Below are positions 29,615 to 38,192 of a stretch of DNA of 64,000 bases, one piece after another. Made by a program: the position numbers and the translations under genes. The stretch covers positions 1 to 64,000 of the forward strand of contig CAMCVO010000003.1 of assembly GCA_945881945.1 (NCBI GenBank), given 5' to 3'. The notes beneath the pieces are model-generated. The model was not told the DNA's origin. It saw nothing but the letters and a program-made list of their open reading frames with translations, and ran no database searches. Source of the DNA: Bifidobacterium breve (GTDB taxonomy: Bacteria > Actinomycetota > Actinomycetes > Nanopelagicales > Nanopelagicaceae). Within the stretch, counting starts at the first letter, position 1. The number at the start of each line of letters is the position of its first letter.

Positions 29615-29620
29615 TAGGGT
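29615..29620 (+). promoter_or_regulatory. -10 box TAGGGT of the HAD phosphatase gene
   Basis: TAGGGT is followed by 6 bases and the ATG at 29627. It follows the same TANNNT-N6-ATG layout as yajQ, radA, proC and others in this window. Confidence 0.5.
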
Positions 29621-29626
29621 AGTGAT

Positions 29627-30400
29627 ATGGCGCTCACAGAAAAGCGAGTTGCGTTTTTTGACGTCGACAACACCTTATTAAAAGGTTCAACTCTCTTCTT
29701 TTTGGGCCGTGGCATGTATCAAAGAGGTTTTTTTACGAAGAAAGATATCTCAGCCTTCGTTCTGGCGAATATCAGATATCGACTAACTGGAAAAGAGAAC
29801 AAAGATGAAATTGCTCGATTTCAAAATGCGGCAACTGAGTTTATTAAAGGGCACAATGTAGTTGAGATTGAAAAAATTGGGCAGGAAATATACGAGGAGT
29901 ATGTGTCACCAGCAATCTGGCAGGGCACGGTTGAAATTGCACAGGAGCATTTAAGTAAAGGTGAAGAGGTATGGCTAGTAACAGCTACCCCTCTTGATAT
30001 GGCCAACTTAATGGCAAAACGTTTGGGCTTTACCGGTGCATTAGGCACTAAAGCTGAGGTTGAAAATGGCGTGTATACCGGCAAAATGATCGGAAACCTT
30101 TTACATGGCTCTGAAAAAGCTCTGGCAATAAAAGAATTATCTGTTGAGAAAAATTTTGAATTAAAAAATTGTTATGCCTATTCAGATTCCCACCACGATA
30201 TTCCTTTGCTGGAGGCGGTTGGCAACCCAAGAGCAATCAATCCAGATCCCTTACTTGAGATTCGGGCCTACCGGGACAACTGGCCAGTCTATGACTTTCG
30301 TAGGGCTAGGCGAATAAAAAAAATGTTTGGACCAACTGCTGGACGAATAGCGGCTCTAGCCTCACTAATTTCACCAAGAAATCTAAAACGCAAAGGGTAA
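29627..30400 (+). CDS. HAD-IB family phosphatase (SerB1-like)
   Basis: A 257-residue HAD-superfamily hydrolase of the IB subgroup. Motif I is FFDVDNTLLKGST with Asp12 and Asp14, motif II is VTATP (118-122), and motif III/IV is YSDSHHDIPLLEAVG near 185-199. Relatives in mycobacteria are annotated SerB1, but phosphoserine specificity cannot be shown here. A basic C-terminal tail follows residue 225. It is divergent from the cytochrome c maturation genes. Confidence 0.92.
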   Translation: MALTEKRVAFFDVDNTLLKGSTLFFLGRGMYQRGFFTKKDISAFVLANIRYRLTGKENKDEIARFQNAATEFIKGHNVVEIEKIGQEIYEEYVSPAIWQGTVEIAQEHLSKGEEVWLVTATPLDMANLMAKRLGFTGALGTKAEVENGVYTGKMIGNLLHGSEKALAIKELSVEKNFELKNCYAYSDSHHDIPLLEAVGNPRAINPDPLLEIRAYRDNWPVYDFRRARRIKKMFGPTAGRIAALASLISPRNLKRKG

Positions 30401-30436
30401 TTGGCGCAAGTAAAACCCGAGTAAAGTAGGCCAGTT

Positions 30437-32629
30437 ATGTCTACTGTTGCGATCACATTTGCTGATGAGTTGCGCTCAAGATCAGATGAAGATTTAGCAA
30501 GCATTTTTAGATTAAGACCTGATCTGGTAACCCCAGTACCAAATGACTTTTCAGCTCTATCTGCTCGAGCAACATCCACACCGTCGCTGGTGCGCGCTCT
30601 TGATTCATTAAATTTATGGCACTACCAAATAATTGAGGCTGCGTGTGCATTACCTGAGCCATTTAAAAAATCAGAGTTAGTTGCTGTCACTAGCGAGGAA
30701 ACTACCTTTGCATTAGAACACTTATGGCAAATGGGCTTGTTATATAAAGAAGGAAATAACTATCGAACGCCAACTAATTTAAAGCTTTTAATCGGTGAAG
30801 AGCCAGCTGGTCTTGGTCCCTTCTCAGTTAAGAATTTTGATTTTGGATCCTTGAAAGATATTCCTAAAACTTCGCAAGAGGTATTAGAAAAGTTAACCTG
30901 GGGACCACCTAGGGGTCAGATTGCAAATATTAAAAAACCTGGGAACGCAATTGGTTGGCTGCTAGATAACAATGTTTTAGTGCCACTGGACTCTCATACC
31001 GTTGCCCTGCCTCGCGAAATTGCAATCAAATTGCGAGGTGGCAAAATCCATAAGGAGATTTCAAGTAAACCTGCAGATTTAGTCGGAAAGAAAGTAGTTC
31101 AAAAGCAAATAGATTTAGCTGCGATAGCAAATATTTCCACCATTCTCCGTTGGTGTGAAGAATTTTTACACAACCTTTCAGATGAGCCACCTACTGCATT
31201 ACGAACTGGTGGTATTGGAGTGCGAGATCTTAAGCGAATTGCTGAACATCTTGGTGTTGACGAAACATGTGCTGGATTTGTTGCTGAACTTTGTTACTTA
31301 GGTGGCCTTGTAGTTATTGATTCAGATGATCAGATACTCCCAACCTCAGCCTTTGATATCTGGTTGACTAAAACTGCAGAAGAGCGCTGGTACTCATTAG
31401 TGGTTCTCTGGTTAGATACTTCAAGGGTTAGTGGATTAATTGGAAAAGTAGGCGATAAAAGTATTGCACCTCTTGGCCCAGAGCTTGATCGGGCTGGTGC
31501 TTGCTTAATTAGAAGGACAACTTTAAAAGTTTTATCTGAAAATCAGCAGATCTGCCCAGATATTAAATCAATTCAAGAAATTGTTAAGTGGTGGAATCCA
31601 CAGCGAGCAAATTCAGATTTTGTGGAGTGGTCTTTGCGCGAGGCTGAATGGCTGGGAATAACTGGGCAAGGAGTGGTATCTACTTTCGGAATCAAGTTGC
31701 TATCTGAGGCAGAGGACTTAGGTATTGAATCTGCACTGCCAAAACCGGTTGATCACATTTTAATTCAAGCAGATAACAGTGCGGTGGCACCTGGTCCTCT
31801 CTTGCCAGAGCTTGCATCTGAAATGGGAACTATTGCAGATATTGAAAGTAGGGGCGGTGCAACGGTTTATCGCTTTAGTGAAGCATCTATTCGGCGCGGA
31901 CTAGACCATGGAAAAACCGGTGATCAGATCAAAACCTTCTTGAGTAAAACTTCCAAAACTCCAATGCCACAACCGCTGGAGTATCTAATCGCTGATGTGG
32001 CTAAACGCCATGGCAGATTAAGAGTTGGTTCTGCTCATACCTATATCAGGTGCGAAGATGAAGGATTAGTTCAGCAGATCTTGCATGATAAAAAGTGTGA
32101 ACACTTAAGGCTTCGAAAGATAGCCCCACAGGTTTTAGTAACAGATTTTGAACTTAACGAAGTAATTATTGAACTTAGAGAGTATGGGTATTTGCCAGCC
32201 GCTGAGAACGCTGGTGGTGTTTTATTATCTCAACCAAACTTACGAAGATCTAAATCTCGTCCAAAACCACCTCGTATCATTTCAGAGTTTACGGCACCTA
32301 AAGAGGTTATTGTTTTGGCGGCGGTAAAAAGTATTAGGACTGGTGAGCGCAGTCGAAAGGTCGAACCAATAGTCCCTGGCACATCATCAAATGAAACCTT
32401 GGCATTGATAAATCAATACATCGCAGAGGGAAAAACTTTAATGATTAGCTATGCCGACAATAATGGTGGGGTTTCAAACCGAATAATTGATCCAATCTCC
32501 ATCTCCTTGGGCACCCTCACCGCTCGAGATGAAGCCAGCGATGAAATAGTGCAATTTAGGATCCCTCGAATTAATGGCGTAGCCCCAGCCCTCACCATTT
32601 TGGAAAATAAGGCAGACTTAGACCTATGA
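30437..32629 (+). CDS. XPB/Ssl2 N-terminal-domain protein (helicase partner)
   Basis: A 730-residue protein of the actinobacterial family related to the XPB/Ssl2 helicase N-terminal domain (Rv0862c type). It starts FADELRSRSDEDLASIFRLRPDL, includes winged-helix-like segments around residues 65-110, and carries the damage-recognition-like region LIQADNSAVAPGPLLPEL near 437. It has no Walker motifs, so it is not itself a helicase. It lies in one unit with xpb, which supports a joint repair or transcription role. The role is inferred from family and context. Confidence 0.88.
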   Translation: MSTVAITFADELRSRSDEDLASIFRLRPDLVTPVPNDFSALSARATSTPSLVRALDSLNLWHYQIIEAACALPEPFKKSELVAVTSEETTFALEHLWQMGLLYKEGNNYRTPTNLKLLIGEEPAGLGPFSVKNFDFGSLKDIPKTSQEVLEKLTWGPPRGQIANIKKPGNAIGWLLDNNVLVPLDSHTVALPREIAIKLRGGKIHKEISSKPADLVGKKVVQKQIDLAAIANISTILRWCEEFLHNLSDEPPTALRTGGIGVRDLKRIAEHLGVDETCAGFVAELCYLGGLVVIDSDDQILPTSAFDIWLTKTAEERWYSLVVLWLDTSRVSGLIGKVGDKSIAPLGPELDRAGACLIRRTTLKVLSENQQICPDIKSIQEIVKWWNPQRANSDFVEWSLREAEWLGITGQGVVSTFGIKLLSEAEDLGIESALPKPVDHILIQADNSAVAPGPLLPELASEMGTIADIESRGGATVYRFSEASIRRGLDHGKTGDQIKTFLSKTSKTPMPQPLEYLIADVAKRHGRLRVGSAHTYIRCEDEGLVQQILHDKKCEHLRLRKIAPQVLVTDFELNEVIIELREYGYLPAAENAGGVLLSQPNLRRSKSRPKPPRIISEFTAPKEVIVLAAVKSIRTGERSRKVEPIVPGTSSNETLALINQYIAEGKTLMISYADNNGGVSNRIIDPISISLGTLTARDEASDEIVQFRIPRINGVAPALTILENKADLDL

Positions 32630-33693
32630 GTGCACTTGCTGATATCCAACGGTTGGTTGAGTGTGAGTCTCCCACTGAGGATTTAGTTGCCTGTAATCAA
32701 GTTATTGATCTAGCAGTTGAGATTTCAAATACAAGATTAAAGCCAATTGCACAAAAGGTAATTGAAAATGGACGGCCGGTATTTTGGTGGGGCGCAAAAA
32801 ATCCAAAGATAGTTTTGTTGTGCCACCTAGATACAGTTTGGCCAATTGGATCATTTCTTCCAACCTGGAAAGTTAATGGCGATCAGGTAAGTGGCCCTGG
32901 CATATTTGATATGAAAACTGGATTTATCCAAGCAATGCACGCATTAGTTGGTATTGAAAATGCTGAAGCTAAAGTGGCCTTGGTTGCAACTACTGATGAA
33001 GAGACCGGTAGCACCACCTCAAGAGAACTAATTAATAGGTTATCAAAAGATGCTGATGCGGTGCTGGTCTTTGAAGCATCACTAGATGGCAAAGTAAAAA
33101 CTGGTCGCAAAGGAACCGCGATGTACCAGGTTAAAGTCACTGGCCTTGCCTCTCACGCAGGACTAGATCCTGAAAAAGGAATCAACGCCACAACTGAAAT
33201 AGCAAAACTTGTATTGCAAATTGCCGCTTTGGAAAATCCAGTCTTTGGCACTACCGCTGTGCCAACTGTAATGAAATCAGGAACTACCACTAATACTGTT
33301 CCAGCATTAGCGACTTTAGATATTGATGTTAGATCCTTTACTAACGCAGAATTAGATCGAATTGATAAATCAATTAAAAATTTAAAGAGTGATATCGCAA
33401 AGGTTGAAGTTACTGGAGGTATCAATCGTCCGCCACTTGAAGAGGTGAGCACTATGGAGCTTTATAAAATGTTAGAAACTGTTGCTGCATCATTAGCTAT
33501 GCCAAAGATTGGGAACGCAAGTGTGGGAGGTGCTAGTGATGGCAATATCGCAGCTGCGGCTGGCGCAAAGGTTTTAGACGGTTTAGGAGCTGATGGGCAT
33601 GGCGCTCATGCGCCTAGTGAGTTTATAAAAATCTCAACAGTTGAGCCAAAAATTAAATTAATTAATGCATTTATCAATGAGCTGTTGAAATGA
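32626..33693 (+). CDS. M20 family metallopeptidase (carboxypeptidase G2-like)
   Basis: A 355-residue zinc exopeptidase. Metal and catalytic residues are visible: LCHLDTVWPIGS (His67, Asp69), the bridging Asp95 in GIFDMKTG, Glu125-Glu126 in TDEETGS, a further Glu in VFEAS near 148, and a C-terminal His in GAHAPSEF near 331. The family hydrolyses peptide or acyl-amino acid bonds; the substrate is unknown. It overlaps the genes on both sides by 4 bases, placing it between the XPB partner and XPB helicase. Confidence 0.92.
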   Translation: MSALADIQRLVECESPTEDLVACNQVIDLAVEISNTRLKPIAQKVIENGRPVFWWGAKNPKIVLLCHLDTVWPIGSFLPTWKVNGDQVSGPGIFDMKTGFIQAMHALVGIENAEAKVALVATTDEETGSTTSRELINRLSKDADAVLVFEASLDGKVKTGRKGTAMYQVKVTGLASHAGLDPEKGINATTEIAKLVLQIAALENPVFGTTAVPTVMKSGTTTNTVPALATLDIDVRSFTNAELDRIDKSIKNLKSDIAKVEVTGGINRPPLEEVSTMELYKMLETVAASLAMPKIGNASVGGASDGNIAAAAGAKVLDGLGADGHGAHAPSEFIKISTVEPKIKLINAFINELLK

Positions 33694-35336
33694 GTGATGG
33701 CCCTTTAATTGTTCAAAGCGATAAAACACTTTTATTAGATATCGACCACATTCTCTCTGATGAATGTCGAAGATCAATTGCATCCTTTGCTGAGTTAGAA
33801 AAATCTCCAGAGCACATCCATACCTATCGATTAACTCCTCTTGGCTTATGGAATGCCAGAGCATCTGGTCATGATGCTGAAGAGGTTATTGATATTTTAA
33901 TTAAGTACTCACGCTATGCAGTCCCACATGCTTTGTTGGTTGATATTGCTGAAACCATGTCTCGGTATGGACGTTTGCGACTTGAAGCCCACCCAGTCCA
34001 CGGCCTGATCTTGGTTTCAAATGATGCTGCGGTTTTAAAAGAGGTCACTCGCGGTAAAAAAGTTGCTCCAATGCTAGGTAAGCAATTAGATGATGAAACT
34101 ATTGTTGTTCATCCAGGTCAGCGAGGATTCTTAAAGCAAGCACTATTGAAATTAGGTTGGCCGGCTGAGGATTTTGCTGGATATGTTGATGGCGAGCACC
34201 ATGAGATTTCATTACGCCAAGATGGTTGGAAAATTCGAAAGTACCAGGAGTTAGCCGCAGAAGGTTTTTGGCATGGTGGTTCAGGTGTTGTCGTACTTCC
34301 TTGTGGAGCAGGAAAAACTATTGTTGGAGCAGCTGCAATGGCACACGCAAAGGCGACAACATTAATTTTAGTAACCAATACTGTTGCCGCAAGACAGTGG
34401 CGCGAGGAGTTGCTGCGCAGAACTGACTTAAATGAAGATGATATTGGTGAGTACAGCGGAGCAAAAAAAGAGATACGACCAATAACAATTGCTACCTACC
34501 AAGTTATGACTACCCGTAAAAAAGGTGTCTATGCACACCTTGATCTTTTTGATGCAATTGATTGGGGATTAATTATTTATGATGAGGTGCACCTATTACC
34601 TGCACCGATCTTTAGATTTACCGCAGATATTCAATCCCGGCGCAGGCTTGGATTAACCGCCACCTTGGTTAGAGAAGATGGTATGGAGGGTGAAGTTTTC
34701 TCCCTTATTGGACCAAAGAGGTTTGATGTTCCGTGGAAAGAGATTGAAGCACAAGGTTATATTGCACCGGCAGATTGCGTTGAGGTAAGAATTACTCTAA
34801 CTGATGCTGAGCGTTTAAATTATGCAACTGCTGAGCAGGAAGATCGTTATCGTTTTTGTTCAACCTCACAAACCAAAAAAGATGTTGCAGTTGCACTAGC
34901 AAAGCAACATGCAAATGATCAGGTGTTAGTAATCGGTCAGTACATTGATCAGTTAGACCAACTATCTGAGGCATTATCTGTACCAGTTATAAAAGGTGAC
35001 ACACCTATTAAAGAGCGAGAGCGGCTTTATGCTTTATTCCGAACTGGTGAAATCAAATGTTTAGTTGTTTCTAAAGTAGCTAACTTTTCAATTGATTTAC
35101 CTGAGGCAACAATTGCTATTCAAGTTTCTGGAACATTTGGATCAAGGCAAGAAGAGGCTCAACGACTGGGTCGAATATTGCGACCTAAAGCAGATGGTAG
35201 AGGCGCTCGGTTTTATTCACTAGTTGCACGCGACACAATTGACCAAGATTTTGCTCAAAACCGTCAACGATTCTTAGCTGAGCAGGGATATGCCTATCGG
35301 ATTATTGATGCCGATGAGATTATAAAAAAGAATTAA
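33690..35336 (+). CDS. XPB-type DNA repair helicase
   Basis: A 548-residue superfamily 2 helicase. The N-terminal domain (to about 170) matches XPB. Walker A is CGAGKT at 205-210, the Walker B box is DEVH at 298-301, GLTATLVREDG follows, and motif VI is QEEAQRLGRILRP near 497. Bacterial XPB homologues unwind DNA 3' to 5' and are linked to repair. It overlaps the M20 peptidase gene by ATGA and the convergent glutaredoxin by 4 bases. Confidence 0.94.
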   Translation: MSDGPLIVQSDKTLLLDIDHILSDECRRSIASFAELEKSPEHIHTYRLTPLGLWNARASGHDAEEVIDILIKYSRYAVPHALLVDIAETMSRYGRLRLEAHPVHGLILVSNDAAVLKEVTRGKKVAPMLGKQLDDETIVVHPGQRGFLKQALLKLGWPAEDFAGYVDGEHHEISLRQDGWKIRKYQELAAEGFWHGGSGVVVLPCGAGKTIVGAAAMAHAKATTLILVTNTVAARQWREELLRRTDLNEDDIGEYSGAKKEIRPITIATYQVMTTRKKGVYAHLDLFDAIDWGLIIYDEVHLLPAPIFRFTADIQSRRRLGLTATLVREDGMEGEVFSLIGPKRFDVPWKEIEAQGYIAPADCVEVRITLTDAERLNYATAEQEDRYRFCSTSQTKKDVAVALAKQHANDQVLVIGQYIDQLDQLSEALSVPVIKGDTPIKERERLYALFRTGEIKCLVVSKVANFSIDLPEATIAIQVSGTFGSRQEEAQRLGRILRPKADGRGARFYSLVARDTIDQDFAQNRQRFLAEQGYAYRIIDADEIIKKN

Positions 35337-35569
35337 CTATTAATTGCTTTAGTAAATCTAATTAAATCAACTCGCCAATAGTCATGAACCTTTTCATCAA
35401 TTAGAATCACAGGCACTTGTTCGCCGTACTCTTTTTGTAACTCACTATCATTATCAATCAATTTAATCTCTAAACTAAAATTATCACTTCCTTTTACAGA
35501 ATTGATTAGATCGATAGCTATTTCACATAAGTGGCAACCCGTTCGGGAGTAAACAGTTACTTTTTTCAT
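35333..35569 (-). CDS. Glutaredoxin-like protein
   Basis: A 78-residue thioredoxin-fold protein with the redox motif TGCHLCE (Cys12, Cys15) and a conserved Pro in QVPVILIDEK. It belongs to the short glutaredoxin-like (DUF836) family. The substrate is unknown. A 31-codon open frame ends 4 bases into its start (ATGA), see separate entry. Its end overlaps the XPB gene. Confidence 0.9.
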   Translation of the reverse strand: MKKVTVYSRTGCHLCEIAIDLINSVKGSDNFSLEIKLIDNDSELQKEYGEQVPVILIDEKVHDYWRVDLIRFTKAINS

Positions 35570-35661
35570 TCACAAGCCCCATTAATCGGCCAATTTTGCT
35601 GAGCTAAAAAACGCCAAATGTAATTTTGCTTAAATATTGCTGATAGAACTACTAGTGGCAT
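35566..35661 (-). CDS. Possible 31-residue protein upstream of glutaredoxin
   Basis: An ATG at 35661 opens 31 codons (MPLVVLSAIFKQNYIWRFL, then ending INGACE) and stops with TGA overlapping the glutaredoxin ATG as ATGA. That overlap is the commonest coupling seen between true genes in this window. Upstream I see only a weak GAG and no well-placed TANNNT box. No family is recognised. It may be a coupling leader peptide, a small protein or chance. Confidence 0.3.
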   Translation of the reverse strand: MPLVVLSAIFKQNYIWRFLAQQNWPINGACE

Positions 35662-35682
35662 AGACCAATCATCTCAGACTGT

Positions 35683-35688
35683 TAGCCT
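35683..35688 (+). promoter_or_regulatory. -10 box TAGCCT of the secreted metalloprotease gene
   Basis: TAGCCT is followed by 7 bases and the ATG at 35696, so the mRNA is probably leaderless or nearly so. No Shine-Dalgarno sequence is visible in the intervening bases. Confidence 0.42.
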
Positions 35689-35695
35689 TGAGCCT

Positions 35696-38044
35696 ATGCG
35701 CTTGAAATCGATGATCACCTCGGTATTAGTATTTGCCTCTTTTTTAGTTGCTCCGATCTCAAACTCATCCGCATTAGAAATTAAAGTAGCACCCGCTAAC
35801 TGGGGTTACATCTATGCCAGTGGTAATTCTGTGTCTGTACAGGCCAACCCTAGATTACCGTCAGCGAACTTAGAGAAGAAGAGTAGTTTTCTTGTCAACT
35901 TTAATACTGTGCCCTCGATTGCTAGATCTGCAGTTCAAGCTGCGGTTGATATCTGGTCAGAAAACTTTGCTTCTACTGTGCCAATAAATGTAAATGTAAA
36001 GTGGGGTAGCTCATCAAGTTATGGAGTTCTGGCATCAGCAAGTGCTAAAAGTAATTTTGCAAATTTTAATGGTGCACCCGATAGCACTCTTTACTACCCA
36101 TCTGCACTAGCAAATGCTCTTGCTGGAAAAGATTTAGACCCGACTTCGCCGGAGATGGAAATAACAATAGCTTCAAATGCTCCTTGGTATTTTGGGGTAG
36201 ATGGTAAATGTCCAGCTCGAAGCTATGACCTAGTTTCCGTAATTTTGCATGAAATGGGACATGGCCTGGGTTTTATCTCTGGTAGTTATTACGATGCTTT
36301 TTCTGGGTTTGGCAGAGTTGATCAACCAACACCATTTGATGCTTACGCACAACTTCCAGATGGAAAACGCTTATCTGATATGGCTTCACCTTCACTTGAA
36401 ACAGGCAAAGCCATGACCTCTGATTTAGTTTGGTCTGGTGAATTTGCTATTAAGGCTAACAATGGAATTAAGCCAAAACTTTACACTCCAACTACATATG
36501 AGGCAGGATCTTCGATTAGCCATCTTGATGAAGCGACTTTTTCTCAAGCTGGTGAAAACGCAGCTATGACTCCTAACTTAGATTCTGGCGAGGTATTTCA
36601 CTTACCAGGCGCGTTAGTGCTGGCAATGTTTGAAGACATGCGTCAAAAACCACCGGCTGGAATTGCTACTGGGACTCCCCAATCGCCACAAAATGTTAAG
36701 GCTTTAATTGGTGATAAAAGTGCAATTGTATTATTTGATTCGCCAGTGAATTTTAGGTCAGCACAAGTTTCAAGATATGATGTTAAGAATATTCAGACTG
36801 GGAATGTAGTTAGTGTTACTGAAAGCCCTGTGGTTATTTCTGGACTAAAAAACGGTACCAAGTACACATTTTCTGTCTCTGCTACGAACTCATTAGGAAC
36901 CTCTAATTCGGTAGATACTAATTCAGTCACGCCGCAAACTTCCTGGAAGAGCTCGGTAGTTGATGCAGCCGCAGATGCCAAATACCTAGCTACCGCCACC
37001 TATGCTGGTAAACCAGTTATTGCTTATAGTGATAGTAAAAAAGGTGATTTGAAACTTGCCACTTTTAATGGAAATAAGTGGGGGCTTAAAACTATTGATG
37101 GGAACTCCACAACTCTTGGAAAAACTAGCAATGATGTCTCCGGTTATATTTCTATGTGTACGTCGATAAGTGGTAGAACTAATTATTTGCATATATTTTA
37201 TGCTGATCTTAAGGATAAAGATCTTCGGCATGCCGTCTATGACGGTAAAAACTGGTCTTACGAAATAGTTGATGGGGATGGCGTAGCAATTCAAGATTAC
37301 AAAGAGTTTCCAAGAAAACGTGGTGGTTCTGATGTAAGCGTCTCTATTGCTTGTGCTGTGACTGCATCAGGGGTCCAAGTATTTTACCGAGATGAATCTC
37401 AAGGAATTTTGTTAGGTGCAGTAAAGGATGATCTTGATTGGCGTTATGAGATTGTTGATGGGGATAAAGACACTGAAGATCGAACAACTGGTGATGTTGC
37501 CTTCCATTTAAAAGCAACAACTGTTGGAAAGAAAATTCATTTGATATACGACTCTGTCCGCGGTTTCGACATGGATAGAAATGTCACTAGAAGTGAAATC
37601 AGGTATGCAACCAGAAGTAGTGGGGCTGTCGAAGATTGGACTTACAAAACCTTAGATGTACCCAGCAATGGTGTTTCAGTTGCTGGTTATGATGTTGCAA
37701 TTTTTAATGGTGCTAAAGGTATTAATACTGGTTGGTTGACTGGAACTGGTGCATCATTTCCAAACCCAAACCAAGTTAGATACCAATTACTTGGTGCTAC
37801 CTTGTTTACAGATGCCACATCTGTTAATTATGGTGTACCAAACTCTCCAATCGCTATGGATGATAAAACGATTATGTTTGGTTGTCAGCTTAGATTGTGT
37901 GCATTAAATAGAACTAATCGATCAGTTACGCTGCTATCAAATAGTACAGTTGAAGATGGATCGTTAAGTAGCTGGATTACCTTGAATAAAACTAGATACG
38001 CCGTTGCCGGCGTATCTGGAAAATTAACTCTGTTTAAACCCTAG
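35696..38044 (+). CDS. Secreted metzincin-like metalloprotease with FN3 and repeat domains
   Basis: A 782-residue exported protein. A signal peptide spans about residues 1-26. The protease-like domain contains HEMGHGLGF with His185, Glu186 and His189; the residue at the usual third-ligand position is Ser195, not His or Asp. A fibronectin type III domain covers about 330-410. The C-terminal 370 residues show at least three related blades ending KWGLKTIDG, NWSYEIVDG and DWRYEIVDG, suggesting a beta-propeller. It probably acts outside the cell on proteins. The gene ends in a weak terminator hairpin. Confidence 0.82.
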   Translation: MRLKSMITSVLVFASFLVAPISNSSALEIKVAPANWGYIYASGNSVSVQANPRLPSANLEKKSSFLVNFNTVPSIARSAVQAAVDIWSENFASTVPINVNVKWGSSSSYGVLASASAKSNFANFNGAPDSTLYYPSALANALAGKDLDPTSPEMEITIASNAPWYFGVDGKCPARSYDLVSVILHEMGHGLGFISGSYYDAFSGFGRVDQPTPFDAYAQLPDGKRLSDMASPSLETGKAMTSDLVWSGEFAIKANNGIKPKLYTPTTYEAGSSISHLDEATFSQAGENAAMTPNLDSGEVFHLPGALVLAMFEDMRQKPPAGIATGTPQSPQNVKALIGDKSAIVLFDSPVNFRSAQVSRYDVKNIQTGNVVSVTESPVVISGLKNGTKYTFSVSATNSLGTSNSVDTNSVTPQTSWKSSVVDAAADAKYLATATYAGKPVIAYSDSKKGDLKLATFNGNKWGLKTIDGNSTTLGKTSNDVSGYISMCTSISGRTNYLHIFYADLKDKDLRHAVYDGKNWSYEIVDGDGVAIQDYKEFPRKRGGSDVSVSIACAVTASGVQVFYRDESQGILLGAVKDDLDWRYEIVDGDKDTEDRTTGDVAFHLKATTVGKKIHLIYDSVRGFDMDRNVTRSEIRYATRSSGAVEDWTYKTLDVPSNGVSVAGYDVAIFNGAKGINTGWLTGTGASFPNPNQVRYQLLGATLFTDATSVNYGVPNSPIAMDDKTIMFGCQLRLCALNRTNRSVTLLSNSTVEDGSLSSWITLNKTRYAVAGVSGKLTLFKP

Positions 38045-38053
38045 TTGGGTTTT
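38036..38053 (+). terminator. Weak intrinsic terminator at the metalloprotease stop
   Basis: AAACCC (38036-38041) pairs with GGGTTT (38047-38052) around a 5-base loop that contains the TAG stop, and the downstream arm runs into TTTT. The stem has only three G-C pairs. It sits in the 11-base gap between convergent genes and may act on transcripts from either side. Confidence 0.4.
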
Positions 38054-38055
38054 GA

Positions 38056-38154
38056 TTACTTAGCGTTACGGCGCTGAATTCTGGTCTTCTTAAGAAGTTT
38101 TTTATGTTTCTTCTTAGCCATGCGCTTGCGACGCTTCTTAATTACTGAACCCAT
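38056..38154 (-). CDS. Small ribosomal subunit protein bS22 (AURKAIP1/COX24 domain)
   Basis: A 32-residue, extremely basic protein reading [20 protein letters not shown] and then [12 protein letters not shown]. This is almost identical in pattern to the actinobacterial AURKAIP1/COX24-domain protein now known as ribosomal protein bS22 in mycobacteria. AAGGAG lies 4 bases before the ATG. It is too short for most gene callers. Proximity to proC is shared with mycobacteria (Rv0500, Rv0500B). It is likely cotranscribed with the secreted protein gene 38 bases upstream. Confidence 0.93.
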   Translation of the reverse strand: MGSVIKKRRKRMAKKKHKKLLKKTRIQRRNAK

Positions 38155-38192
38155 TTTGCTCCTTTATTGAATCTAACTATGGCTAAAGATTA

